Shown here piece by piece: positions 9,227 through 17,779 of a DNA stretch of 64,000 bases. The stretch's first letter is position 1; each line of letters starts with the position of its first letter. The position numbers and the translations under genes were made by a program. Source of the DNA: Gammaproteobacteria bacterium (lineage in GTDB: Bacteria; Gemmatimonadota; Gemmatimonadetes; Longimicrobiales; Gaopeijiaceae); NCBI GenBank assembly GCA_028820325.1, contig JAPPJO010000015.1:186001-250000 (forward strand). The letters are read 5' to 3'. The notes below the pieces were generated by a model. The model saw only the letters and a program-made list of their open reading frames with translations. It searched no databases and had not been told where the DNA came from.

Positions 9227-10578
9227 GCCCCGAGCGCTTTCCCCCAACGCCGCCGGGGCCGGGACCGGTTGCACCCTTCGCGGTTCCGGCGGTGCACGGC
9301 GAGCGTCTCGATTCCGGGCTGGAGGTACGAACCGCGCGCCGGCCCGGGGTTCCCCTGGTGACCGCTCTGTTGGTCATGGATGCGGGCGAGGCGACGGTCG
9401 GTGGGCCGCGAGCCGGGCTTGCGGTGCTGTCCGGAAAGGCGCTCCATGGCGGAACCGTCCGCCGCTCGGCGGTGGAGCTGGCTTGCGCGCTCGAGGACAT
9501 GGGTACGCACCTTGCGACCTCGACCGGCTGGGATTCCACGGTGGTGTCGCTGACCTGCGCCGCCGACCGGTTTCCGCGGGCGCTCCGGCTGCTGTCGGAA
9601 GTGGTCCTGACGCCCGGGTATCCGGGTGAAGAGGTGGAGCGCACCCGCGAGCAGCAGCTCGGCGGGATCCGGCAACGCCGGATGTATCCTGCTCAGCTCG
9701 CCACTGCCGCCGCGGCGCACTTCTTCTTCGCCGAAGGCACAACGTATGGACGGCCGATGGCGGGCACGGAAGGGACGGTCGCGGGCCTGCAGCGCGAGCA
9801 TGTGGCCGACTACGCGGCCAGCCGCTACCGGCCGCAGGGAGCTGCGCTGGTGGTGGCGGGCGATGTCGCGAAGGAGGAAGTGACGGATCTCGCAGCCGAC
9901 TGTTTCGGCGGCTGGCGGGGCCGGGCTGCTCCCGTCGAGGCAACGGCGGGGGCCCGCTTCGGGGAGCGCCGCATCGTGATCGTCCATCGCCCGGGCGCGG
10001 TTCAGTCCGAGCTGCGCATCGGCCATGCCAGCGTACCGCGCAGGACGCCCGATTTCTTCCCGCTGATCGTGCTCAATTCCGTGCTCGGAGGCGCCTTCAC
10101 CAGTCGTCTCAACCTGAACCTCCGGGAGGACAAGGGCTTCACCTACGGCGTGAGCTCGCGCTTCCTCCTCCGGCGCGCCGGCGGGATGTTCCGCATCGCC
10201 ACGGCGGTGGCGACCGAAGTCACCGCGGCGGCGGTCCGGGAGGTGCTCGCGGAGACGGAGGCGCTGGTCGCAGGCGGGCCCACGCCCGCCGAACTGCGTG
10301 GTGCGCGCGACTACCTGGCGGGCATCTTTCCGCTGCGCATGGAGACCACGGCCCAGGTCGCGTCCGGCATTGCGCGGGTGTTCGTGCACGGCCTCTCGGC
10401 CGACTACCTCGCGCACTATCGCGAGCGGGTGCGGGCGGTGGGAGTCGACGACGTCGTGCGCGCGGCCCGCCGTCGGATTCACCCGGACGCCCTCACGGTC
10501 GTGGTGGCAGGTGACGCCGACCGGGTGGCGCCGGAACTCGAGTCCTTCGGCCCGGTCGAGGTCCACCACGACTTCTGA
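9223..10578 (+). CDS. M16 family peptidase-like protein, non-catalytic partner subunit
   Basis: A 451-residue M16-fold protein that lacks the HxxEH zinc motif at the expected N-terminal position. It keeps the C-terminal R/Y substrate-binding motif as LNLREDKGFTYG near residue 305. Pairing of an HxxEH subunit with an R/Y subunit is typical of bacterial M16B heterodimers and of the mitochondrial processing peptidase. The GTG start overlaps the upstream stop. Predicted role: to complete the substrate chamber of the peptidase encoded just upstream. After its stop about 230 bases (10579-10810) hold no gene or clear signal. Confidence 0.9.
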   Translation: MSPERFPPTPPGPGPVAPFAVPAVHGERLDSGLEVRTARRPGVPLVTALLVMDAGEATVGGPRAGLAVLSGKALHGGTVRRSAVELACALEDMGTHLATSTGWDSTVVSLTCAADRFPRALRLLSEVVLTPGYPGEEVERTREQQLGGIRQRRMYPAQLATAAAAHFFFAEGTTYGRPMAGTEGTVAGLQREHVADYAASRYRPQGAALVVAGDVAKEEVTDLAADCFGGWRGRAAPVEATAGARFGERRIVIVHRPGAVQSELRIGHASVPRRTPDFFPLIVLNSVLGGAFTSRLNLNLREDKGFTYGVSSRFLLRRAGGMFRIATAVATEVTAAAVREVLAETEALVAGGPTPAELRGARDYLAGIFPLRMETTAQVASGIARVFVHGLSADYLAHYRERVRAVGVDDVVRAARRRIHPDALTVVVAGDADRVAPELESFGPVEVHHDF

Positions 10579-10810
10579 TCCGCGAATGCACGCCCCCGGC
10601 CACAGGGTGATGGCGCCCGGAGGTGGCTGCCGCCGAAACGGGCGGAACACGACCGCGGGGCGCTCCGGGAGACCGCTCCGGGCAACCCCTCGCCGCCGAC
10701 ACTCACCTAAGTGCCCGCAAGGCAGCCGCCTCGTGCGGCCCCTCGGGTGATGCGGGCGGATGCGCTCGCGCCGCCGGCACACGAGGCATGGTGATCTGAC
10801 GGGAGAAGTC

Positions 10811-11551
10811 GTGTCGCACGAACCGGAGTTGCAACCATCCGCGTCCGCCGGTCGGGCGGTGTATCCGGGCGGAGACACCGTTCGCCACCCGGGGCCGGAC
10901 GCGGTCCCGGGACCGGACGGGACGGGCCGCCTGTCGGGCCGCCTCGTGCATGACGGAAGAGTGGTCCACCTGTCCGTCGACCGCGTGCGCTTTCCCGACG
11001 GATCGGAGGGCAACCTGGAACTCGTCCGGCACCCCGGCGCCGCCGCAGTGGTGCCCTTCGTGGACCCGCCGGAGTCGCCCGATCCCGTGATTCTGCTGCT
11101 TCGGCAGTACCGCTACGCCTCGGGGGGATACCTGTATGAAGTGCCGGCCGGGCTGCCAGCGGGGGCGGACGAGGCCTGGGCGGAGTGCGCGCGGCGGGAA
11201 CTGGCGGAGGAGACCGGATACGCCGCGGCCCGAATCGACTATCTGACCCGGATCTTCACGACGCCCGGTTTCACCAACGAGGTCATCCACCTGTTCCTGG
11301 CAACCGGCCTCTCGGCCGGAGACGCCGCCCGCGATCCGGACGAGTTCATCACCGTGGAGGAGTGCCTCTTCTCTCGCGCCCTGGAGATGGTGCGCAAGGG
11401 CGAGATCGTGGACTGCAAGACGGTCGCAGCCCTCTTGTACACTGCCGCCTTCCGCCGAAGCCCGGCCGCGGGCGGCGGCGTCCACCCGGAGGATGACGGC
11501 CGTCCTGTCTCGGGGACGCAATTGGGGCCCATGTCCGCGGAGAACCCGTGA
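10811..11551 (+). CDS. Nudix hydrolase, ADP-ribose pyrophosphatase type
   Basis: A 246-residue Nudix protein. The Nudix box reads GLPAGADEAWAECARREL then AEETGY, with the catalytic REL-EE-G core intact and one residue more than the standard G-to-E spacing. The preceding LLRQYRY and YEVPAG segments are typical of ADP-ribose pyrophosphatases (NudF-like), which cleave ADP-ribose to AMP and ribose 5-phosphate. A GTG at 10811 with GGGAG upstream is chosen over the ATG at 10760, whose extra 17 residues are arginine-rich and unlike the family. The first 45 residues and the last 35 are low-complexity. It precedes the sigma factor by 76 bases. Confidence 0.86.
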   Translation: MSHEPELQPSASAGRAVYPGGDTVRHPGPDAVPGPDGTGRLSGRLVHDGRVVHLSVDRVRFPDGSEGNLELVRHPGAAAVVPFVDPPESPDPVILLLRQYRYASGGYLYEVPAGLPAGADEAWAECARRELAEETGYAAARIDYLTRIFTTPGFTNEVIHLFLATGLSAGDAARDPDEFITVEECLFSRALEMVRKGEIVDCKTVAALLYTAAFRRSPAAGGGVHPEDDGRPVSGTQLGPMSAENP

Positions 11552-11627
11552 TTAAGGTGGTACGAAACCTGCATGCAAGAGTGTCCTGTGCTGGGGCACG
11601 AGAAGCCACGTCTGGCAGCGGAGCCAC

Positions 11628-12269
11628 ATGAATACCGAAAAGAGCTTGGCAATGACGCCCGCGAGGCCGGCCCACGAGACCCGGGACGCCCTCAGAAAAC
11701 TGGACGACAGCGCCGTCGTGAAGCGGTTTCTGGAAGGGGAGCAGCGAGCCTTCGGAATCCTTGTGGACCGTTACGACAATCGGCTGGTCAACTTCGTCTA
11801 CCGGACCATTGGCGACCGGGAGCGGGCGCAGGACCTGGTACAGGAGACGTTCATCCGCGTCTACCGTCACCTGCATCGCTTCGATCCTACCAAGAAGTTC
11901 TCCACCTGGATCTACACCATCGCCAGCAACCTGGCGAAGAACGAGCTGCGCAACCGCTCGCGAAACCCGCTCGTCTTCTTCCAGACCATCAAGAAGAACT
12001 GGGAGGCGGACCACCGGCCGCTGGAATGGGAGGACAACTCCTACAAGCCCGACGACCTGTACCGCAAGCGGCATCTGCGAAAGGTCGTCGAGAAGGCCGT
12101 CAGCGAGCTGCCGGAGCATCACCGGGTGGTCTTCGTGCTACGGGAACTCCAGGGGAAGACCTACGAGGAGATCGCCCAGATCACCGCGGTCAACCTGGGT
12201 ACGGTGAAGAGCCGCCTGAACCGGGCGCGCAACAACTTCGCCCGTATCGTCGCACCCATGCTGGACTGA
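11628..12269 (+). CDS. ECF-type RNA polymerase sigma factor
   Basis: A 213-residue sigma-70 family protein of the extracytoplasmic function group. Region 2 spans about residues 35-105, with the usual RAQDLVQETFIRVYRH helix and FSTWIYTIASNLAKNELR. Region 4 spans about 150-205, with LPEHHRVVFVLRELQGKTYEEIA and the helix-turn-helix end GTVKSRLNRAR. The ATG at 11628 has GGAG close upstream; a second ATG at 11652 is possible. A zinc-finger anti-sigma gene follows on the same strand, so this is a regulated sigma/anti-sigma unit. The signal sensed and the regulon are unknown. Envelope stress is the common theme of the family. Confidence 0.93.
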   Translation: MNTEKSLAMTPARPAHETRDALRKLDDSAVVKRFLEGEQRAFGILVDRYDNRLVNFVYRTIGDRERAQDLVQETFIRVYRHLHRFDPTKKFSTWIYTIASNLAKNELRNRSRNPLVFFQTIKKNWEADHRPLEWEDNSYKPDDLYRKRHLRKVVEKAVSELPEHHRVVFVLRELQGKTYEEIAQITAVNLGTVKSRLNRARNNFARIVAPMLD

Positions 12270-12447
12270 GCCCGCTCGGAACGCCTCATCCAGTTCGACC
12301 TCCCGGACAGCCCGCCCCGACGCCACTCGGGAACCTCGTCCCGCCCCTCCGGTAGCACACGTTCCGCCGCTTCGTGCGGATTCTTCGTGCCGCGAAGCCG
12401 GGGGGGAACCCGAGCGTCATACCTCAAGTACAGAATTCGACGGGGAT

Positions 12448-12461
12448 CGGCGGGCCCGCCG
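12448..12461. repeat. 14-base perfect palindrome between sigma and anti-sigma genes
   Basis: CGGCGGG-CCCGCCG is a perfect inverted repeat with no spacer, in the middle of the 278-base gap 12270-12547. The same gap also has a short tandem of CTTCGTGC units at about 12380-12395. No gene is supported in the gap: the frame upstream of the anti-sigma start is open but has no ribosome binding site and no family character. It could be a protein site or a cruciform-prone sequence. Confidence 0.35.
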
Positions 12462-12547
12462 GAGCGGGCTCGGTCCGCCCGATCAGGGTTGAGCGGGCAC
12501 AGGCCCGCAAGAAGAGAGTCGCAAGGATCGCGAGTACAAGAACGGAC

Positions 12548-13051
12548 ATGGAATGCAACGGCTTTCTGGAGCGCTTCTCCGAGTTCCATGACGGTGAAGC
12601 GACCGATGCGGGCGTGTTCGAGCAGCACATTGCGGAGTGCGCGCGCTGCCGGCGCTACGCGGATACCGTGAAGCGGAGCCTGGTGCTGCTGCGCGCCGTT
12701 CCCGGCGTCGTCGTTGGCGAAGATTTCCATCCCCGACTGCAGCATCGCATCTTCCACATCCAGGAGGACCTCGCGCGCCGCCGTGGCGGCGCCTTCTTCA
12801 CCCGCCTGGGAGTGGCATTCGCCGCAACGATCCTGGTGGCGCTGGCCGTATGGGGACCGGAACTCGTTCGGGAGACACCCGAGGTCGCGCTTCCGCCCAT
12901 CGTCGTCTCCGAGCCCCCCTCGCAGCGGGCGGCTGCTCCGTCCGCCACCGTACGGTATCGCAGCATTCGCCTCCTGGACCCCGCTCTGGACGGCGACGAC
13001 CTGTGGACCACCCGCGCGCTGTACGAATACTCGGCCCTCTCCCAGCGCTGA
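12548..13051 (+). CDS. Zinc-finger anti-sigma factor
   Basis: A 167-residue membrane protein. The N-terminal domain has the anti-sigma zinc motif HxxxCxxC as His27, Cys31 and Cys34 (HIAECARC). A single transmembrane helix spans about residues 87-103. The C-terminal part of about 60 residues is outside the cytoplasm and has no recognisable domain. It should hold the upstream ECF sigma factor at the membrane until a signal releases it. The ATG at 12548 begins a family-like MECNGFLERFSEFHDGE segment. The frame is open from 12374, but the extra 58 residues look non-coding. The 278-base distance from the sigma gene is unusual, since these pairs normally abut. Confidence 0.87.
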   Translation: MECNGFLERFSEFHDGEATDAGVFEQHIAECARCRRYADTVKRSLVLLRAVPGVVVGEDFHPRLQHRIFHIQEDLARRRGGAFFTRLGVAFAATILVALAVWGPELVRETPEVALPPIVVSEPPSQRAAAPSATVRYRSIRLLDPALDGDDLWTTRALYEYSALSQR

Positions 13052-13076
13052 CCGGGAATCCACGTCCCGGCAGGCC

Positions 13077-14135
13077 ATGATCCCCGCCACTTACCGGCGC
13101 GCGCTCGGCGGGGACGGAGGCGGGGTCTTCTACCTCCACGGCGAGGACGACTTCCGCAAGCGGGAAGCCGCGCGCGAGATCGCCGAGGCGCACCTCGACC
13201 CCGCGACCCGCGACTTCAACTTCGATGTCATGTCGGGCCCGGAACTCGACGTGCGCGACTTCGCCTCGGTGCTGGCCACTCCCCCCATGATGGCCGAGTG
13301 GCGGGTGGTGCTGGTCCATGGCGCGGAGGCGCTGGCTCCGCTACCGGCGGCGCGCAAGCTCGTGCTCGACATGGCCGCGTCGCCCCCGGAGGGACTGGCT
13401 CTGATTCTGACCGCTACCAAGCCGAAGCGGTCCAGGGCACGATTCTACCGGGACGTCGTGCGCGCGGCGCGCTCGCTCGAGTTCCGTTCGGTGCGGGCCA
13501 ACGACCTGCCCGGCTTCCTGGTCTCATGGTGCCGCGACCGGCACGGCGCGGAGATGAACGAAGACGCCGCGCGCGCACTGGCGGCGGCGGTCGGATCGGA
13601 CATGGGCGTGCTGGCGCAGGAGATCGCCAAGCTGGTCGCCATGACCCCCGGGGGTCGTCCGATTACGGTGGAGACCGTGGAGGAGGGAGGGATCCGGATC
13701 CCCCGCCTCGATCCCTGGCGCTGGTTCGACATGGTGGGGGGACGCGACTTTGCCGCAGCCACGGCCGCCCTCGGCGAGCTCTTCATGCGCGGCGAGTCGG
13801 GCGTCTACCTGGTCATGGGCCTGACCACCCACTTCCTCCGCATCGGGCTGGTGCTCGATGGCGGGCTGTCCGGGCTTGAGGCCGCGCTTCCCCCCCACCA
13901 GCGCTGGCTCGCGCGCCGCATCCAGGGACAGAGCCGGGGTTGGAACCGCGAGAGCCTTGACGCGGCGCTGCTCGGTCTGCGCCGGGTAGACCGGCTGATG
14001 AAGGCCAGCGCCCTGCCCCACCATCATCTCCTGGAGGAATGGCTGCTCGCGCAGCGTACCTCCGCCGGCGAGGCAGGTCGGCCGAGGCCGCTCCGCGCCG
14101 GCGTGCGGACGCGGCGCGGAGCGGCCGTCGGGTAG
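13077..14135 (+). CDS. holA: DNA polymerase III delta subunit
   Basis: A 352-residue clamp-loader delta subunit, which opens the beta clamp for loading on DNA. The order of conserved parts is as expected: an N-terminal VFYLHGEDDFRKREAA segment, a middle FLVSWCRDRHGAEMNEDAARALAAAVG helical region, and a C-terminal helical collar that includes LAQEIAKL and the HHHLLEEWL end. The start is the ATG at 13077. The longer frame reading back to 12714 overlaps the anti-sigma gene and is not real. It converges with the cytochrome c lipoprotein gene, with only 9 bases between the two stops. Confidence 0.86.
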   Translation: MIPATYRRALGGDGGGVFYLHGEDDFRKREAAREIAEAHLDPATRDFNFDVMSGPELDVRDFASVLATPPMMAEWRVVLVHGAEALAPLPAARKLVLDMAASPPEGLALILTATKPKRSRARFYRDVVRAARSLEFRSVRANDLPGFLVSWCRDRHGAEMNEDAARALAAAVGSDMGVLAQEIAKLVAMTPGGRPITVETVEEGGIRIPRLDPWRWFDMVGGRDFAAATAALGELFMRGESGVYLVMGLTTHFLRIGLVLDGGLSGLEAALPPHQRWLARRIQGQSRGWNRESLDAALLGLRRVDRLMKASALPHHHLLEEWLLAQRTSAGEAGRPRPLRAGVRTRRGAAVG

Positions 14136-14144
14136 GCACCGCGA

Positions 14145-14585
14145 CTATCCGCGTACGCCCAGGCTCCAGATGAAGGCCGCGAGCGAGCTGACTTCCTCGT
14201 CCGACAGGCCCATCCCGCCGCGGGGGAGCATCAGGCCGGGGTATTGCTTCGGCTCGAGCACACCGGCTTCGATGACTTCGATGATGCCGGCGTAGCTGCC
14301 GTCCGAGTTGAGCCACACGTCGTCGGCGAGGTTCGGGGCGAGCTGTCCGCCCTTTCCGTTGGCCCCGTGGCACGCGGAGCAGGTGGCCCGGGCGTTGAAG
14401 AGGGTCCTCCCTTCGGTAATGGACTCCATGGTGACGCCGTCCGGAGCCGTCCCGGCGTTCAGGGTGGTGCTGACGGCTTCCGGCATCGGGAGGTCGGCGT
14501 TGGCGCCTCCGGTTCCGCCGCATGCCGTCGCGGCAGCGATCACAAAAAGTGGCAAGACATGACTCAGCAATGATTTATGTATCAT
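14145..14585 (-). CDS. Monohaem cytochrome c lipoprotein
   Basis: A 146-residue exported protein. A type II signal peptide ends at the lipobox ATAC (Cys22). A single class I cytochrome c domain follows, with haem motif CSACH (Cys69, Cys72, His73) and a probable Met ligand in the LMLPRGGMGLS segment. It is likely anchored in the periplasm and passes electrons to an unidentified partner. The ATG at 14585 is preferred to the one at 14630 because it begins directly with the signal peptide. It is transcribed divergently from mutS across about 150 bases that hold no clear promoter. Confidence 0.88.
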   Translation of the reverse strand: MIHKSLLSHVLPLFVIAAATACGGTGGANADLPMPEAVSTTLNAGTAPDGVTMESITEGRTLFNARATCSACHGANGKGGQLAPNLADDVWLNSDGSYAGIIEVIEAGVLEPKQYPGLMLPRGGMGLSDEEVSSLAAFIWSLGVRG

Positions 14586-14734
14586 CAGAAACTCCGTTCG
14601 AGATTCGGTATCGCCGGGTGTTGGCGACACAACGGATCATACCCCGGGCGAGGGGCGAGGAGCCGGCTCGAAACGGCTGCGCTTCAGCCCGCGGCGCCCC
14701 TTCCGGGACGGTGTGCGACACGACAGCTTAAAGC

Positions 14735-17359
14735 ATGCCTCAGGACCACGCCGTGACCCAGGACACACCCCTCATGCGCCAGTGGCGGGCCGTCAAGGCG
14801 CGCCACCGCGACGCCCTGGTGTTCATCCGGGTCGGCGACTTCTTCGAGCTCTTCAACGAGGACGCGCGCAAGGGTGCGCGCCTGCTCGGGCTGACCTTGA
14901 CGACGCGCAACAACGGGGCGGCGCGGCAGGTGCCGCTCGCGGGCGTGCCCGCCAAGGCGCTGGACGACTACCTGCGCAAGCTGGTGAAGCTGGGCTGCCG
15001 TGTGACGATCTGCGACCAAGTGGAGGACGCCAGCGCGGCCAAGGGGCTGGTGCGCCGCGAGGTGGTGGAGACCATCACGCCGGGCACGGTGGTTCACGAC
15101 GAGTTGCTGGAGGCCCGGCGCAACAACTTCCTGGTCGCACTCGCGCCCGCGGGAAGGGAGACGCGCGGTCTGGCGGCCCTCGACCTGTCCACGGGCGAGT
15201 TGGTCCTCGAGGTGGTGGGCGAGGAGGCGCTCGCCGCCCGCATGGGTGAGCTGGCGCCGGCCGAGCTGCTGCTGCCAGGCTCTCTCGAACGGGAAGCCCT
15301 GCCGGGCGCGCCGCCGGATACGCTGCTCACCCGTCGCGACGACTGGATCTTCGGGGAAGAGGCGGCGCGCGAGGAGGTCCAGCGCGCCTACGGAGTGCTC
15401 TCGCTGCAGGGTTTCGGCATCGAGGCGGGCGATACGCCTGCGGTGCGCGCCGCGGGCGCCCTGCTCGCCTACGTCGCCGAGATCCGCCCGGGCGGGGTGG
15501 CCCACCTGCAGGCTCCCGCCATGCGCCGTCCCGGCTCGACCATGGTCGTCGACGAAATGACGCGCCGAAACCTGGAGTTGACCGAGCCGCTGCGCCCGGG
15601 AGACCAGGGCGCCACGCTCATCTCGGTGCTCGACGACACCGTCACCGCCATGGGCGCCCGCACGCTGCGGAGCTGGCTGCTGGCGCCGCTGCTGGAAGCA
15701 GGCGCGATCTGGAAGCGTCAGGAGACGGTGGGGGAGTTCTTCGAACGGTTCGAGGTGCGGCGCGAGGTCCGCGGGGCGCTCTCGGAGGTTGCCGACCTCG
15801 AGCGGCTGGCAGGGAAGATCTCGCTCGGCCGGGTCATGCCCCGCGACCTGCTCGCTCTGGCGCGCTCTCTCGACCAGGTCCCACCGGTCCGCCGGGCGCT
15901 GGCTACGGCCGAACTCCCCCGACTGCAGGAGCGGGGCGCGGGCCTGGACGCCATGGAGGACGTACGCGAGATGCTCGGTCGGGCCATCGCCCCGGACGCG
16001 CCCGCGACGCTGCAGGAAGGCGGCGTGATCAAGCCCGGCTACGACGAGGACCTGGACGCGCTCCGCCAGACCCGCGCCGATGCGCGCACCTCGATCGCGA
16101 CGCTGCAGGCGCGCGAGCGGGAGCGCACGGGCATCGGCTCGCTGAAGGTCGCCTACAACAAGGTCTTCGGGTACTACCTGGAGGTCACCCGGGCGAACCT
16201 GGGCCGGGTCCCGGACGACTACGTGCGCAAGCAGACGCTGGCCAACGCGGAGCGCTTCTTCACCCCCGAGCTGAAGGAGTGGGAAGGCCGCATTCTGGAC
16301 GCGGAGGACCGGATCGCCACCCTGGAGGCGGAACTGTTCGCGTCGGTGCGGGGCGAGGTGGCCGAGGAGGTTGCGCGGCTGCAGAAACTCGGGCGCGCGC
16401 TCGGGCGTCTCGATGCGCTGGCGGGACTCGCGGAGGTGGCGGAGCACCGCGGCTACGTCCGCCCCGAAGTTCATTCCGGCTACGCGGTCGAGGTGCGCGC
16501 CGGCCGGCACCCGGTGGTGGAGGCGGTGATGCCCGCCGGCAGCTTCGTCCCCAACGACCTGGTGCTGGACGAAGACGGCCGGGTGGTCGTTCTGACCGGC
16601 CCCAACATGGCGGGCAAGAGCACCATCCTGCGCCAGGTCGGGCTCATCCAGCTGCTCGCCCAGATGGGGTCCTTCGTGCCCGCCGACCGGGCAAGGCTGC
16701 CGGTCTGCGACCGGGTCTTCACCCGGGTCGGGGCGAGCGACAACCTGGCCCGCGGCCAGTCGACCTTCATGGTCGAAATGAATGAGTCCGCCGCGATCGT
16801 CCACGGCGCCACCGCGGACAGCCTGGTGCTGCTGGACGAGATCGGCCGCGGCACCTCCACCTACGACGGGGTCTCCATCGCATGGGCGGTCACCGAGCAC
16901 CTGCACGAGGTGGTGGGCGCCAAGACCATCTTCGCGACCCACTACCACGAGCTCACCCAGCTGGGCGAGCTGCTTCCCGCGGTGCGCAACCTGAACGTGG
17001 CGGTGCGCGAGTCCGGCGAGGACATCGTCTTTCTGCGCCGTCTGGAGGAGGGAGGCGCCGACCGGTCCTACGGAATCCAGGTTGCGCGGCTCGCGGGCAT
17101 GCCGCCGGCGATCGTGGAGCGGGCAAAGGAACTTCTGGCGGAACTGGAGGGAAGACGTACACGTGACGGAGGGTGTCTCGGGCGCAGGGGCGAACACCGG
17201 CCTTCATCGGCCATGGAGCCTGGCCAGCTTTCCCTTTTCGCTGCGGAAGCGGAGCTGTCCGCCCGCCTTCAGGAAATCGATCTCGACAACATGACCCCAC
17301 TGGAATCCATGACGCTGCTCGCGGATCTGCAGCGTCTTGCGCGCGGCACGCGAGAGTGA
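14735..17359 (+). CDS. mutS: DNA mismatch repair protein MutS
   Basis: An 874-residue MutS1 that binds mismatches and starts repair. The mismatch-reading Phe and Glu lie in RVGDFFELF at about residue 34. The ATPase has Walker A GPNMAGKST (about residue 623), a Walker B-type LLDEIGRGTSTYDG and the FATHYHEL switch. Near the C-terminus QLSLF matches a beta-clamp binding motif, and the protein ends in a short helix-turn-helix dimerisation segment. No mutL is in the window. There is no clear ribosome binding site before the ATG. The stop overlaps the next gene as TGATG. Confidence 0.97.
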   Translation: MPQDHAVTQDTPLMRQWRAVKARHRDALVFIRVGDFFELFNEDARKGARLLGLTLTTRNNGAARQVPLAGVPAKALDDYLRKLVKLGCRVTICDQVEDASAAKGLVRREVVETITPGTVVHDELLEARRNNFLVALAPAGRETRGLAALDLSTGELVLEVVGEEALAARMGELAPAELLLPGSLEREALPGAPPDTLLTRRDDWIFGEEAAREEVQRAYGVLSLQGFGIEAGDTPAVRAAGALLAYVAEIRPGGVAHLQAPAMRRPGSTMVVDEMTRRNLELTEPLRPGDQGATLISVLDDTVTAMGARTLRSWLLAPLLEAGAIWKRQETVGEFFERFEVRREVRGALSEVADLERLAGKISLGRVMPRDLLALARSLDQVPPVRRALATAELPRLQERGAGLDAMEDVREMLGRAIAPDAPATLQEGGVIKPGYDEDLDALRQTRADARTSIATLQARERERTGIGSLKVAYNKVFGYYLEVTRANLGRVPDDYVRKQTLANAERFFTPELKEWEGRILDAEDRIATLEAELFASVRGEVAEEVARLQKLGRALGRLDALAGLAEVAEHRGYVRPEVHSGYAVEVRAGRHPVVEAVMPAGSFVPNDLVLDEDGRVVVLTGPNMAGKSTILRQVGLIQLLAQMGSFVPADRARLPVCDRVFTRVGASDNLARGQSTFMVEMNESAAIVHGATADSLVLLDEIGRGTSTYDGVSIAWAVTEHLHEVVGAKTIFATHYHELTQLGELLPAVRNLNVAVRESGEDIVFLRRLEEGGADRSYGIQVARLAGMPPAIVERAKELLAELEGRRTRDGGCLGRRGEHRPSSAMEPGQLSLFAAEAELSARLQEIDLDNMTPLESMTLLADLQRLARGTRE

Positions 17360-17751
17360 TGCCGTCGCCGTGCCGGCACAGGCGTTCCCGGGCCGGGACC
17401 GGGCGCTTGGCAATCCTGGCTCTCGGGGTCCCCGCTCTCGCGGCCTGCGCAGGCGATGGCGACGTGGAGGAGCCCGCGCCCCTCGGCGACGCGACCCCCA
17501 TCGAATACCCGCTCGAGATGTGGGATCAGGGGATCGAGGGCGAGACCGTGCTCCAGGTGCGCGTCAACGAGCTGGGGGAGGTGGATTCCGTCGCGGTGAT
17601 CGAGACCAGCGGCCACGAGCCGCTCGATTCGGCCGCCGCCGAGGGCGCGCGTGCGATGCGCTTCCAGCCCGGCCGAAGGGACGGCCGGGACGTACCGGTA
17701 TGGGTACGCATCCCGGTGCAGTTCTCCAGGCAGTCGGGCCCCGAATCGTGA
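17359..17751 (+). CDS. Lipoprotein with TonB C-terminal domain
   Basis: A 130-residue protein. After an arginine-rich N-terminus, a hydrophobic segment ends in the lipobox LAAC (Cys30). The mature part, from about residue 48, is a TonB C-terminal-like domain with the family pattern G-TVLQVRVNELGEVDSVAV and ARAMRFQPGRRDG. Unlike true TonB it lacks a Pro-rich linker and a membrane anchor helix, so it is unlikely to energise transport alone. Start and stop of mutS overlap (TGATG), so it is translated after mutS. Its function is unknown; domains of this type also occur in stand-alone secreted proteins. Confidence 0.82.
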   Translation: MPSPCRHRRSRAGTGRLAILALGVPALAACAGDGDVEEPAPLGDATPIEYPLEMWDQGIEGETVLQVRVNELGEVDSVAVIETSGHEPLDSAAAEGARAMRFQPGRRDGRDVPVWVRIPVQFSRQSGPES

Positions 17752-17779
17752 TGCGCGGCAGAGCGGAGGGATCGCGGCC

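Noticed and set aside
11560..11590. ECF-type promoter (GAAACC and GTCC) before the sigma factor gene
   Set aside because: The spacing is about 14 bases, shorter than the usual 15 to 17, and the -35 is imperfect, so self-regulation is not supported by sequence alone.
12374..12547. 58-residue N-terminal extension of the anti-sigma factor
   Set aside because: No ribosome binding site and no family-like sequence; the zinc-finger domain starts right after the ATG at 12548.
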